Shown one piece after another: positions 1 to 6,214 of a DNA stretch of 6,288 bases. Origin of the DNA: Pseudomonadota bacterium. GTDB lineage: Bacteria; Pseudomonadota; Alphaproteobacteria; Reyranellales; Reyranellaceae. The notes beneath the pieces were generated by a model, which saw only the letters and a list, made by a program, of their open reading frames with translations, was not told the origin of the DNA and ran no database searches. Each line of letters begins with the position of its first letter. Position 1 is the first letter of the stretch. The stretch lies in assembly GCA_023436825.1 (NCBI GenBank), contig JAEZHS010000090.1, positions 1-6,288 of the forward strand, in the 5' to 3' direction. Position numbers and translations under genes: made by a program.

Positions 1-1281
1 GATCAAGGCCTGCTTCGACCTGTCCGGTGCCGGTGCGGGCGCCGTAGCGGGTCGCGGCGCCGGTGCCGCTTGCGGCGGCGTGGGTGCCGTTTGCGGCGGC
101 GTCGGTGCTGCTTGCTGCGGCTGTGGCGGCAGCTCAGGCGCAGGCGACGGAGCCGGCTGCGCGACCTCCACCGGAGGCGGCGGACTGGAGAGCAGGGCCT
201 GCAGCTCAGGCCTGAAGCGCCACTCCAAGGCCGCTCCGGCCACGACGATCAGCAGGATGATGACCCATAGCCTCATGCGCCGCCCGCGCGGCCGCGCTCG
301 TACCGGCTCTTCCGACTGATCAACCTCGCGCCGTGGGGCGCCGAGACGCGGCGTAGCCACCGCGGCGCCACCCAGCCGCTGCGTCGGCGCGTCGGCGACG
401 CGGGCGATCGATAGGCCGAACAAGGCCGCCCATTCCTCGACGGACTGCGGCCGGTCGGCAGGCGCGAATGCAAGCCCGCGATCGATGGCGCCAAGGAAAG
501 GCCACTCGAAGCGATCGGCATGCATTGTCGTCAGCGGACGATAGGGATCGGTGCCGACGCGCGCCGCGGCGTCGGGCGGCGGCTGTCCGGTGATGGCGTG
601 ATGGAGCACGGCGGCGGCGGCGTAGATGTCGCTCCACGGCCCCTGCTTGCCGTCGAGCGCATACTGCTCGATCGGCGCATATTGCGGCGTCAGCACGCCG
701 GTCAGCGTGCGCGTGCGCTCGCCCATCGCCTGACGCGCCGCGCCGAAATCGATCAGCACGGGAACACCGTCGCGGCGGATGATGACGTTACTGGGCTTGA
801 TGTCGCGATGCAGGAAGCCCTGCGCGTGCACGGCGCTCAGTCCTCCGACCAGCCCATCGGCCAGGCGCCGCACGTCCTCGGGCGACAGGCGACCAGCCGG
901 CTCGCGCAGCAGCTCGCCCACGCTCTTGCCGTCCTCGAACTCCATGACGGTGTAGGCCGTTCCGTTGGCCTCGAAGTAGCGCAGCACGGGCACGATGTGC
1001 GGATGGCGGAAACGCGCCAGCGCCCTCGCTTCATCGAGGAAGCGCTCGCGGCCCCAGGCGAAATCGTCGGCGAAACGCGCGCCGCGCGGCACGACGTTGC
1101 CGTCGCCGCCACGGACGGCGAACTCGACCGGAAGATATTCCTTGATGGCGACGAACTTGGCGAGCTGGGTGTCGAAGGCGCGATAGGTGATACCGAAGCC
1201 GCCATGGCCGATCACGGCATCGAGCCGATAATCGCCGAGCCGCGTGCCGGGTGTCAGGGCTTGGACGTTGTCGGAGGACAT
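1..1281 (-). CDS. Hanks-type serine/threonine protein kinase, membrane-anchored, C-terminus cut by window edge
   Basis: Reading down from 1281 gives 427 codons without a stop to base 1, so the 3' end is missing. An in-frame TAG (1284-1282) directly precedes the ATG, and AAGGTG (1291-1296) lies 9 nt upstream, which fixes the start. The cytoplasmic kinase domain spans about residues 18-290: glycine loop GHGGFG (25-30), VAIK lysine K47, helix-C glutamate E84, HRDIKPSN (158-165), DFG (178-180) and, in place of APE, YAPIEQY (201-207). The IKEYLP segment with a following insertion (46-67) is typical of a proteobacterial kinase subfamily. A basic stretch (328-337) leads into one membrane span (about 338-352), followed by a periplasmic proline/alanine/glutamine-rich stalk (367-419). 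The role is ATP-dependent phosphorylation of Ser/Thr on unknown substrates. All catalytic residues are present, so it should be active. The missing C-terminal part may be a sensor domain; that is inference. Confidence 0.95.
   Translation of the reverse strand, partial: MSSDNVQALTPGTRLGDYRLDAVIGHGGFGITYRAFDTQLAKFVAIKEYLPVEFAVRGGDGNVVPRGARFADDFAWGRERFLDEARALARFRHPHIVPVLRYFEANGTAYTVMEFEDGKSVGELLREPAGRLSPEDVRRLADGLVGGLSAVHAQGFLHRDIKPSNVIIRRDGVPVLIDFGAARQAMGERTRTLTGVLTPQYAPIEQYALDGKQGPWSDIYAAAAVLHHAITGQPPPDAAARVGTDPYRPLTTMHADRFEWPFLGAIDRGLAFAPADRPQSVEEWAALFGLSIARVADAPTQRLGGAAVATPRLGAPRREVDQSEEPVRARPRGRRMRLWVIILLIVVAGAALEWRFRPELQALLSSPPPPVEVAQPAPSPAPELPPQPQQAAPTPPQTAPTPPQAAPAPRPATAPAPAPDRSKQALI
65..127. 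repeat. Three 21-bp tandem repeats in the kinase stalk region
   Basis: Units lie at 65-85, 86-106 and 107-127. The first two differ at 2 of 21 bases; the third differs from the first at 5. Each unit is a whole number of codons and encodes a heptapeptide of the type APTPPQ(A/T) on the minus strand. Gain or loss of a unit would therefore change the length of the periplasmic stalk without breaking the frame. Flanking sequence (about 44-64) looks like a more decayed copy. Confidence 0.8.
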
Positions 1282-1320
1282 CTACACGCGCACCTTGCTC
1301 CTAGATGCGCGTTCTCGGGC

Positions 1321-1336
1321 GGGCGCACAAGCGCCC
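1321..1336. other. Perfect 6-bp-stem hairpin between the small membrane gene and the kinase gene
   Basis: GGGCGC, loop ACAA, GCGCCC form a perfect GC-only stem inside the 61-nt gap between the two minus-strand genes. It starts 6 nt after the stop codon of the small gene. No T-run follows in either direction, so it is not a standard intrinsic terminator. It could be a processing or RNA-stabilising element that sets different levels for the two genes, or chance in GC-rich DNA. Confidence 0.4.
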
Positions 1337-1342
1337 AAAGAC

Positions 1343-1528
1343 CTATCGGGCGACGACGGTGGTCGTGGCGGGAGCGGTCGTGGTCATGCGGTCGAGACCG
1401 CCCTCACTGAATTGCGGCAACAATTGCATGACCATGATGAACACGCACAGGCCGATGGCCGTGAGCATGGTTGCAGGTCGTGTGCGCAGAACAGGCGTCG
1501 GGTCCTTTGCCCGGCGGTCGTCCGACAT
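1343..1528 (-). CDS. Small single-span membrane protein, 61 residues, unknown function
   Basis: I do not recognise a family. The chosen ATG (1528-1526) is preceded by GGAGGT (1539-1534) with a 5-nt gap, far better than any signal for the longer in-frame start at 1618. The N-terminal part is basic (R5, R6, K8, R15, R17), then comes a hydrophobic span of about residues 20-37 and a short tail rich in threonine (49-51, 55-57). By the positive-inside rule the N-terminus is cytoplasmic and the tail periplasmic. It lies 61 nt upstream of the kinase gene on the same strand, so the two may share a transcript. The protein could be a kinase partner or substrate, or unrelated; neither can be settled from sequence. 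Overlapping plus-strand frames lack a ribosome binding site and protein-like composition. Confidence 0.65.
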   Translation of the reverse strand: MSDDRRAKDPTPVLRTRPATMLTAIGLCVFIMVMQLLPQFSEGGLDRMTTTAPATTTVVAR

Positions 1529-1533
1529 GGCGG

Positions 1534-1539
1534 ACCTCC
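1534..1539 (-). promoter_or_regulatory. Strong Shine-Dalgarno site of the small membrane gene
   Basis: On the minus strand this reads GGAGGT, ending 5 nt before the ATG at 1528. It is near-ideal and decides the start of the 61-residue gene over the in-frame upstream alternative. Confidence 0.75.
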
Positions 1540-1599
1540 GAAAATTGCTTCTTGAAAACCACGGCCGCTGGCCCCGAAATAGTGGGCCGAGCCGCGCGG

Positions 1600-1628
1600 A
1601 CCATAAAACACAAGCCACTGTCGTTCAA
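1600..1628 (-). promoter_or_regulatory. Possible sigma-70-type promoter for the small gene and kinase
   Basis: On the minus strand TTGAAC (1628-1623) and TATGGT (1605-1600) are separated by 17 nt; each matches the consensus at 4 of 6 positions. Placement about 70 nt upstream of the small gene's start fits. The region is richer in AT than the coding sequence around it. This is a pattern match only. Confidence 0.3.
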
Positions 1629-1642
1629 GAAAAATGTATCAA

Positions 1643-1767
1643 AGACAATAGCTTAGCCCGCGAAATCACAGTTTCACTCAAAGACACAATAGATCGCGGT
1701 CCAAGTCGTTACCGCCCACCTCTTATTGTCGAGGTGCGGCCTTCCAATATCTGTCGCGCCATTGTCT
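1643..1767. promoter_or_regulatory. Four recurring ACAAT motifs, candidate operator array
   Basis: AGACAAT occurs at 1643-1649, a variant AGACACAAT at 1682-1690, and inverted ATTGT at 1725-1729 (within ATTGTC) and 1761-1765 (within ATTGTCT). The ACAAT/ATTGT cores begin at 1645, 1686, 1725 and 1761, so spacing is 41, 39 and 36 nt, close to four helical turns. The first two also share a longer match, TCAAAGACA(CA)ATAG (1639-1651 and 1678-1692). They lie between the divergent kinase-side and dehydrogenase-side genes, where a shared regulator could bind. Function is inferred only. Confidence 0.3.
1712..1739. promoter_or_regulatory. Bulged hairpin upstream of the dehydrogenase operon
   Basis: CACCTC (1717-1722) pairs with GAGGTG (1731-1736) around the 8-nt loop TTATTGTC. 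CCG (1712-1714) pairs with CGG (1737-1739) after a 2-nt bulge. It ends 51 nt before the start codon of the operon's first gene, so it may be a structured leader or an inverted-repeat binding site. No T-run follows, so it is not a terminator. Confidence 0.35.
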
Positions 1768-1790
1768 GCGAGGCAGAGTAGGATCGCCTG

Positions 1791-2549
1791 ATGACCGCAG
1801 CAGCGACACGTCACGACAATATCCGCACCCTGGTGCTGACCGGCGCGAGCCGCGGCATCGGGCATGCCACCGTCAAGAAGTTCAGTGCCAGTGGCTGGCG
1901 GGTGATCACCGTATCGCGCCAACCGTTCAGCGCACTCTGCCCATGGCCGAGCGGCGGCGAGAACCATGTCCAGCTCGATCTCGCCGACCCGGTTGATATC
2001 GGCCGCGGCATCGAGCAGATCCGCGCGCGCGTGGCGGGCGGGAGGCTCGACGCGCTGGTCAACAATGCGGCGATTTCACCCAAGAGCGCCAAGGGCGAGC
2101 GACTGGGCGCCATCGATACGCCGTTCGACCTGTGGCGCCAGGTCTTCAACGTGAACTTCTTCGCACCGGTGGCGCTGGCGCGTGGCCTGGTCAACGAGCT
2201 GGCGGCCGCGCACGGCGCCGTCGTCAACGTCACCTCGATCGCCGGCAGCCGCGTGCATCCCTTCGCCGGCTCCGCCTATGCCACCTCGAAGGCGGCGCTG
2301 GCGGCGCTGACCCGCGAGATGGCGCATGACTTCGGTCCGCTCGGCATCCGCGTCAACGCGATCGCCCCAGGCGAGATCGACACCTCGATCCTGTCGCCCG
2401 GCACCGAGAAGATCGTCGAGGAGCAGATCCCGATGCGGCGCCTCGGCACACCCGATGAAGTGGCAGACGTCGTTCATTTCCTGTGCGAGAAAGGCGCGAG
2501 CTACGTCAGCGGCGCCGAGATCCAGATCAACGGCGGCCAGCACGTCTAG
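1791..2549 (+). CDS. Short-chain dehydrogenase/reductase (SDR), FabG-like
   Basis: A 252-residue classical SDR of normal length; it should catalyse NAD(P)(H)-dependent oxidation of an alcohol or reduction of a ketone in the cytoplasm. The Rossmann nucleotide motif TGASRGIG is at 17-24, NNAA at 91-94, the catalytic asparagine in NVNF (N122), catalytic serine S149 in NVTSIAG, and the YxxxK pair Y163/K167. The PGEIDT segment (193-198) and C-terminal [10 protein letters not shown] are also typical. Arg43 just after beta-strand 2 favours NADP(H), an inference. The start is secured by an in-frame TAG at 1779-1781 and AGGA (1780-1783), 7 nt before the ATG. It is the first gene of a tight operon; the next gene begins 8 nt after its stop. 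The substrate cannot be named; the generic match to 3-oxoacyl-ACP reductases does not mean it works in fatty acid synthesis. Confidence 0.93.
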   Translation: MTAAATRHDNIRTLVLTGASRGIGHATVKKFSASGWRVITVSRQPFSALCPWPSGGENHVQLDLADPVDIGRGIEQIRARVAGGRLDALVNNAAISPKSAKGERLGAIDTPFDLWRQVFNVNFFAPVALARGLVNELAAAHGAVVNVTSIAGSRVHPFAGSAYATSKAALAALTREMAHDFGPLGIRVNAIAPGEIDTSILSPGTEKIVEEQIPMRRLGTPDEVADVVHFLCEKGASYVSGAEIQINGGQHV

Positions 2550-2552
2550 GAG
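2548..2552 (+). promoter_or_regulatory. Ribosome binding site overlapping the dehydrogenase stop codon
   Basis: AGGAG starts inside the TAG stop (2547-2549) and ends 5 nt before the ATG at 2558. This arrangement suggests coupled translation of the first two operon genes and decides the second gene's start. Confidence 0.75.
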
Positions 2553-2557
2553 CAGCC

Positions 2558-3358
2558 ATGGACACCATCACCAGCATCAAGGGCGAGACCGGGCGCGACG
2601 CGCGCCGCCGCATCCGCAGCAACGCCTTCCGTCAGCCGACCTCCGGCATGGCGCCGGGCTACGTGCAGGGCAACCTCGCGATTCTCCCCAAGGAGCTCGC
2701 CGCCGACTTCACGCGCTTCTGCATGCTCAATCCGAAACCCTGCCCGCTGCTCGGACAGTCCGAGCCGGGCGACTGGCGCCTGCCGACCTTGGGCGAGGAT
2801 CTCGACATCCGCACCGACATCCCGCGCTATCGCGTGTGGAAGAAGGGTGAGCTGATCGAGGAGGTCGACGACCTCAAGAAGGTGTGGCGCGACGATCTGG
2901 TGTCGTTCGTGCTGGGTTGCTCCTTCTCCTTCGAGGAGGCGCTGATCGACAATGGCCTCGAGATCCGCCACCAGAGCTGCAACGTAAACGTGCCGATGTA
3001 TCGCACCAACATCGAGTGCGCTCCGGCCGGCCCGTTCCATGGGCCGATGGTGGTGTCGATGCGGCCGTTCCGGCCGGCCGAGGCGATCCGCGCCGTGCAG
3101 GTGACGACGCGCTTCCCCTCGGTGCATGGCGCGCCCGTGCATCTCGGCAAGCCCGAGCTCATCGGCATCAAGGACATCGCCAAGCCGGACTATGGCGACG
3201 CCGTGCCGGTGCGCGACGACGAGCTGCCGGTGTTCTGGGCCTGCGGCGTTACTCCGCAGTCGGTGGTGGCGACGGTGAAGCCCGAGTTCTGCATCACCCA
3301 CGCGCCGGGCTACATGCTGGTGACCGACCTGTTGAATTCGCAGCTCGCCGTCCTCTGA
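2558..3358 (+). CDS. DUF1445 family putative hydro-lyase (D-glutamate cyclase-like)
   Basis: A 266-residue protein matching the YcsI/DUF1445 family along its full length; family members are usually about 260-270 residues. Conserved blocks in order: [20 protein letters not shown] (25-44), NPKPCPLL (58-65), [12 protein letters not shown] (83-94), [10 protein letters not shown] (120-129), NVPMYRTNI (144-152), [13 protein letters not shown] (158-170), [13 protein letters not shown] (185-197), FWACGVTPQ (226-234) and [13 protein letters not shown] (246-258). Bacterial members carry the general label putative hydro-lyase. A related region occurs in mammalian D-glutamate cyclase, where 5-oxo-D-proline is formed from D-glutamate, but that activity has been tied mainly to the other domain (DUF4392), which is absent here. 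The reaction is therefore not assigned. The likely place is the cytoplasm; I see no signal peptide. Its stop overlaps the next start by one base (TGATG at 3356-3360), so it is almost certainly co-translated with the DUF2848 gene. Confidence 0.92.
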   Translation: MDTITSIKGETGRDARRRIRSNAFRQPTSGMAPGYVQGNLAILPKELAADFTRFCMLNPKPCPLLGQSEPGDWRLPTLGEDLDIRTDIPRYRVWKKGELIEEVDDLKKVWRDDLVSFVLGCSFSFEEALIDNGLEIRHQSCNVNVPMYRTNIECAPAGPFHGPMVVSMRPFRPAEAIRAVQVTTRFPSVHGAPVHLGKPELIGIKDIAKPDYGDAVPVRDDELPVFWACGVTPQSVVATVKPEFCITHAPGYMLVTDLLNSQLAVL

Positions 3359-4023
3359 TGGCGCGCGTCGAGCTCGACGGCCGCAGCTACGACATCGATG
3401 ACCTGGTGATCGCCGGCTGGACCGGCCGCGATGTCGCGGCGCTGGAGCATCACATCGAGGAGCTGAAGGCGATCGGCGTGCAGCCGCCGTCCAAGGTGCC
3501 GCTGTACTACCGCGTCGCCGCCAGCCTGCTGACCCAGGCCGGGTCCATCCAGGTCGTGGGCGACGACACGTCGGGCGAAGCCGAGCCGGTCCTGGTCGGT
3601 ACGGCCGACCGGCTATGGGTCACGGTTGGCGCCGACCATACCGACCGCAAGCTCGAGACCTACGGCGTCGCGCAGTCCAAGCAGGTCTGCGCCAAGGTGA
3701 TCGGCCGCTCGGCCTGGCGCTTCGAGGATGTCGAGCCGCACTGGGACGAGTTGATCCTGCGCAGCTTCATCGAGGAAGGCGGCAAGAAGGTCCCCTACCA
3801 GGAAGGCCTTTTGGCCAAGATGCGCACGCCACGCGATCTGATCGCAGGATGGAACAGCGGCGACAAGCGCCTGCCGGCCGGCGTCGTCATGTTCTGCGGC
3901 ACCCTGCCGGCGATCGGCGGCATCCGGTCCTCGTCGCGCTTCGACATGGAGATCGAGGATCCGGTGCTCGGCCGCAAGCTCGAGCACTCCTATGTCGTGC
4001 AGGCGCTTCCCATCGTTTCCTGA
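3358..4023 (+). CDS. DUF2848 family protein
   Basis: A 221-residue protein I recognise as DUF2848, full length for the family. Conserved stretches: GRDVAALEHHIEEL (23-36), VPLYYRVAASLLTQ (47-60), SGEAEP (72-77), GADHTDRK (91-98), SKQVCAK (107-113), MFCGTLPAIGGIR (178-190) and FDMEIEDPVLGR (195-206). The acidic and histidine residues, and the GTLPAIGG block, recall enzymes of the fumarylacetoacetate hydrolase fold, which use a metal ion to cleave or hydrate oxo-acids. That resemblance is my inference; no function is established that I know of. No membrane span or signal peptide is seen. It is the last gene of the three-gene operon and has no intrinsic terminator after it. Its final 34 bp overlap the 3' end of the convergent alpha/beta hydrolase gene. 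Confidence 0.9.
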   Translation: MARVELDGRSYDIDDLVIAGWTGRDVAALEHHIEELKAIGVQPPSKVPLYYRVAASLLTQAGSIQVVGDDTSGEAEPVLVGTADRLWVTVGADHTDRKLETYGVAQSKQVCAKVIGRSAWRFEDVEPHWDELILRSFIEEGGKKVPYQEGLLAKMRTPRDLIAGWNSGDKRLPAGVVMFCGTLPAIGGIRSSSRFDMEIEDPVLGRKLEHSYVVQALPIVS

Positions 4024-4829
4024 GACACGAAGTCGACGATGGCTCTCACCACCACGGGGTCGGCGAGCAGCCGGTTGTGACCGAGCCCGCGCGTGACCAT
4101 CAGCTCCGCGCCCGGCAGCATATGGGCGTTGCGCGCCGCTTCGAGCACCGGCACCTGCCGGTCGTTCTGGTCGTGGACCAGCAACAACGGCAGGTCGACC
4201 TTGCCCACGATGCGGCGAACGTCGAAGTCCGCTGCCGGCCGGCCGACATGGCGCTCGACCGAGGCGATGAATGCCCGCGTCCCGCGCTCGCCCAGCCCGA
4301 CGGCTTCGGCGAAGCGCTGCAGCTCGCGCTTCAGGGACGAGGGAGCAGCGATCAGCGCCACGCGGCGTGCACCGCCCGAGTTGGCGACCGAGTACAGGCT
4401 CATGGCGCCGCCCATCGAATGGCCGACCACGGCATGGACAGTGCGGAGCCAGGCCAGCGTGCGCTCGATGGCGGCGATGAACTTCACGGCAGTGAGTTCG
4501 TCGCCCGACGATTCGCCGTGCGCCGGCACGTCGAGGGCGACGGCGGAGAAGCCGCGCTCGACCAGGGCGGCGATGACGGCACCGAACTGGCCGCGATTGC
4601 CTTCGAACCCGTGGACCAGGAGGACCGCCGGCCCCTGGCCCCAGCGCCAGGCGACCAGCCCGTCGCCCAGCGCAATGCGCTCGTCGGCGAGCGGCAGCGA
4701 CAGGACTGGCGGCGGCCGCACGTGGCGGCGCGGCCTCAGCATCATGCGGCGGAAGATCGGCGCCACCAGCGAGGGCGCGACATGGCTGGCGGCGGCGAGC
4801 GCGACGATCGGCAGCGGAACAGTGGACAT
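3990..4829 (-). CDS. Alpha/beta hydrolase
   Basis: A 279-residue alpha/beta-hydrolase-fold enzyme, probably an esterase, lipase or amidase of unknown substrate. The oxyanion-loop motif HGFEG is at 73-77 and the nucleophile elbow GHSMGG at 136-141 with Ser138. The likely acid is Asp223 in VHDQNDRQVP, and the catalytic histidine is His251 in GLGHNRLL, so the triad is complete. The ATG at 4829 is preferred because GGAG (4840-4837 on the minus strand) sits 7 nt upstream; a longer in-frame version would begin with TTG at 4889. The first 25 or so residues are hydrophobic and alanine-rich, followed by RRMMLRPRR (27-35), so an N-terminal membrane anchor is possible but not clear. The gene converges on and overlaps the DUF2848 gene by 34 bp and is divergent from the CoA-transferase gene. 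Confidence 0.92.
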   Translation of the reverse strand: MSTVPLPIVALAAASHVAPSLVAPIFRRMMLRPRRHVRPPPVLSLPLADERIALGDGLVAWRWGQGPAVLLVHGFEGNRGQFGAVIAALVERGFSAVALDVPAHGESSGDELTAVKFIAAIERTLAWLRTVHAVVGHSMGGAMSLYSVANSGGARRVALIAAPSSLKRELQRFAEAVGLGERGTRAFIASVERHVGRPAADFDVRRIVGKVDLPLLLVHDQNDRQVPVLEAARNAHMLPGAELMVTRGLGHNRLLADPVVVRAIVDFVSQETMGSACTT

Positions 4830-4846
4830 CAAGTCGCTCCAGAAGA

Positions 4847-4858
4847 GTGCAATTGCAC
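4847..4858. promoter_or_regulatory. Perfect 12-bp palindrome upstream of the hydrolase gene
   Basis: GTGCAATTGCAC is an uninterrupted palindrome centred 24 nt upstream of the hydrolase ATG, just beyond its ribosome binding site. The position fits an operator in the leader or near the transcription start. The regulator is unknown. Confidence 0.4.
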
Positions 4859-4923
4859 CTATCTGGCGCTGCCCGGTCCGTGCGCTCAAACGAAGAAGTC
4901 TGCGCGTTGACGTAACTTTTCTT

Positions 4924-4933
4924 CATGCGCATG
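4924..4933. promoter_or_regulatory. Perfect 10-bp palindrome in the divergent promoter region
   Basis: CATGCGCATG lies near the middle of the 180-nt divergent gap. A TTGACG hexamer (4907-4912) about one turn upstream could be the -35 box of a plus-strand promoter for the CoA-transferase, in which case this palindrome would sit in the spacer/-10 zone. No good -10 box is seen, so this stays tentative. Confidence 0.3.
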
Positions 4934-4973
4934 GCTTCCCTGCAGCGCCGACCTTGCCTGATCGCGCCGGGCA

Positions 4974-4983
4974 AACGTACGTT
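4974..4983. promoter_or_regulatory. Perfect 10-bp palindrome just upstream of the CoA-transferase ribosome binding site
   Basis: AACGTACGTT ends 9 nt before AGGGAGGAG (4993-5001), the strong ribosome binding site of the CoA-transferase. It may be an operator in the 5' leader. Confidence 0.35.
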
Positions 4984-5009
4984 CAACGCGTCAGGGAGGA
5001 GCGAAGCTC

Positions 5010-6209
5010 ATGATCAAAGGCGCCTACGACGGCTTCACCGTGCTCGACTTCACGCAGGGCGTGGCCGGACCGCACGCCACGATGCTGCTGGCGCTGCACG
5101 GCGCCGATGTCATCAAGATCGAGCCGCCCGAGGGCGACTGGGGCCGCGCCCTGGGGGAGCTCAAGGGCGACCATTGCGCCCACTCCGTCGCCTTCAACCG
5201 CGGCAAGCGATCGATCGCCCTCGACCTGAAGTCGGCCGACGGCAGGGCGGTGGTGAACAAGCTGATGGCCAAGGCCAACGTCATCGTCGAGAGCTTCCGG
5301 CCTGGAGTCATCTCGCGCCTGGGCTTCGGCTACGAGGATGCCAAGAAGGTCAATCCCAAGGTCATCTACTGCTCGGTGTCGGGCTTCGGCCAGACCGGTC
5401 CCTACAGCAAGCGGCCGACCGTCGACGGGCTGATCCAGGCGTTCAGCGGCATGATGGTGATGAACCGCCTCCCGGACGGCACGCCGTGGCGGCAGGGCAT
5501 GATCGCGGTCGACGTCACGACCGGCCTCTACACCTTCCAGGCGCTAGCGCCGGCGCTGATGCGCCAGTTGCGCTACGGCGAAGGCAGCTACATCGATTCC
5601 AGCCTGATGCGCTCGGCGGCAGCGTATCAAGGCGCCAAGCTGATGGAGTACGTATTCTCCAACGGCACGCCGCCGCCGCTCTACATGCCGGCCGGCAGCT
5701 ACAAGTCGAAGAACGGCTACATCATGGTGTCAGCCATGCGGCCGCATCATTTCCGCCTGCTGTTCGAGCTGATCGGTCGCAAGGACATCGCCGATGATCC
5801 CGACCTTCAGAGCCACAACGACCGCATCAAGAACGCCGCCAAGATCATCAGGGCGCTGCAGGAGACCATGCCGACCAAAACCACGGAGGAATGGATCGCC
5901 ATCCTGCAGCCCAAGGACGTGTTCTGCGAGCGGGTCAACAACTACAGTGACTATCTCGAGCATCCGCACGTCAAGGAATCGGGCGCCATCGACTGGATCG
6001 AGCAGGACGGTTTCGGCCGCATGCCGGTCGCCAACATCCCGGGCCTGCCGCCAGCCTCGCAGCACGACGCGCAGCAGCACGCGCCGCACACCGGCGAGAA
6101 CGGCCCGGAGATCCTCGAGGAGCTGGGCTACAGCGCCGCCGAGATCGACGCGATGTTCAAGCGCGGCGGCGTGAAGCCGCCGGTGACGATGGCAAAGGCG
6201 GCGGACTGA
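5010..6209 (+). CDS. Family III CoA-transferase (CaiB/BaiF type)
   Basis: A 399-residue protein of the usual length for formyl-CoA-transferase-like enzymes, which move CoA between carboxylic acids through an aspartyl-CoA intermediate. Domain order is normal: N-terminal VLDFTQGVAGPHATMLLALHGADVIKIEPP (11-40), FNRGKRSIALDLK (62-74), ESFRPGVISRLGFGYED (94-110), SGFGQTGPY (124-132), the catalytic aspartate D168 in MIAVDVTTG (164-172), which corresponds to the Asp169 of formyl-CoA transferase, YIDSSLM (194-200), and a C-terminal GENGPEILEELGYS ending (362-375). The substrate acid is not evident: the family covers oxalate, carnitine, racemase and many other acids. A strong ribosome binding site AGGGAGGAG (4993-5001) is 8 nt from the ATG. 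It is transcribed alone here, divergent from the hydrolase gene, and followed by a hairpin element that can end transcription. Confidence 0.94.
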   Translation: MIKGAYDGFTVLDFTQGVAGPHATMLLALHGADVIKIEPPEGDWGRALGELKGDHCAHSVAFNRGKRSIALDLKSADGRAVVNKLMAKANVIVESFRPGVISRLGFGYEDAKKVNPKVIYCSVSGFGQTGPYSKRPTVDGLIQAFSGMMVMNRLPDGTPWRQGMIAVDVTTGLYTFQALAPALMRQLRYGEGSYIDSSLMRSAAAYQGAKLMEYVFSNGTPPPLYMPAGSYKSKNGYIMVSAMRPHHFRLLFELIGRKDIADDPDLQSHNDRIKNAAKIIRALQETMPTKTTEEWIAILQPKDVFCERVNNYSDYLEHPHVKESGAIDWIEQDGFGRMPVANIPGLPPASQHDAQQHAPHTGENGPEILEELGYSAAEIDAMFKRGGVKPPVTMAKAAD

Positions 6210-6214
6210 AAGTA

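Noticed and set aside
520..1410. 296-codon open plus-strand frame
   Set aside because: It runs antisense to the kinase gene, whose minus-strand frame contains every kinase motif. The plus frame is open because of high-GC codon bias and gives a protein without recognisable motifs.
1529..1618. 30-residue N-terminal extension of the small membrane protein
   Set aside because: The near-ideal GGAGGT site lies directly before the internal ATG at 1528, and the extension has no comparable signal.
1718..1736. Intrinsic terminator upstream of the dehydrogenase
   Set aside because: The hairpin is followed by GC-rich sequence without a T-run in either direction.
1305..1781. 158-codon open plus-strand frame across the small gene and intergenic region
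   Set aside because: No ribosome binding site and atypical composition; it overlaps the better-supported minus-strand membrane gene and the divergent promoter region, and ends 9 nt before the dehydrogenase start.
4830..4889. 20-residue N-terminal extension of the hydrolase starting with TTG
   Set aside because: The ATG at 4829 has a well-placed GGAG, and the longer form would include the palindrome at 4847-4858 as coding sequence and use a rare start codon.
3615..4910. 431-codon open plus-strand frame
   Set aside because: Covers the antisense of the hydrolase and an alternate frame of DUF2848; no family motifs.
3613..4986. 457-codon open minus-strand frame
   Set aside because: Arginine/alanine-rich shadow of the hydrolase and DUF2848 genes; the hydrolase catalytic motifs lie in a different frame.
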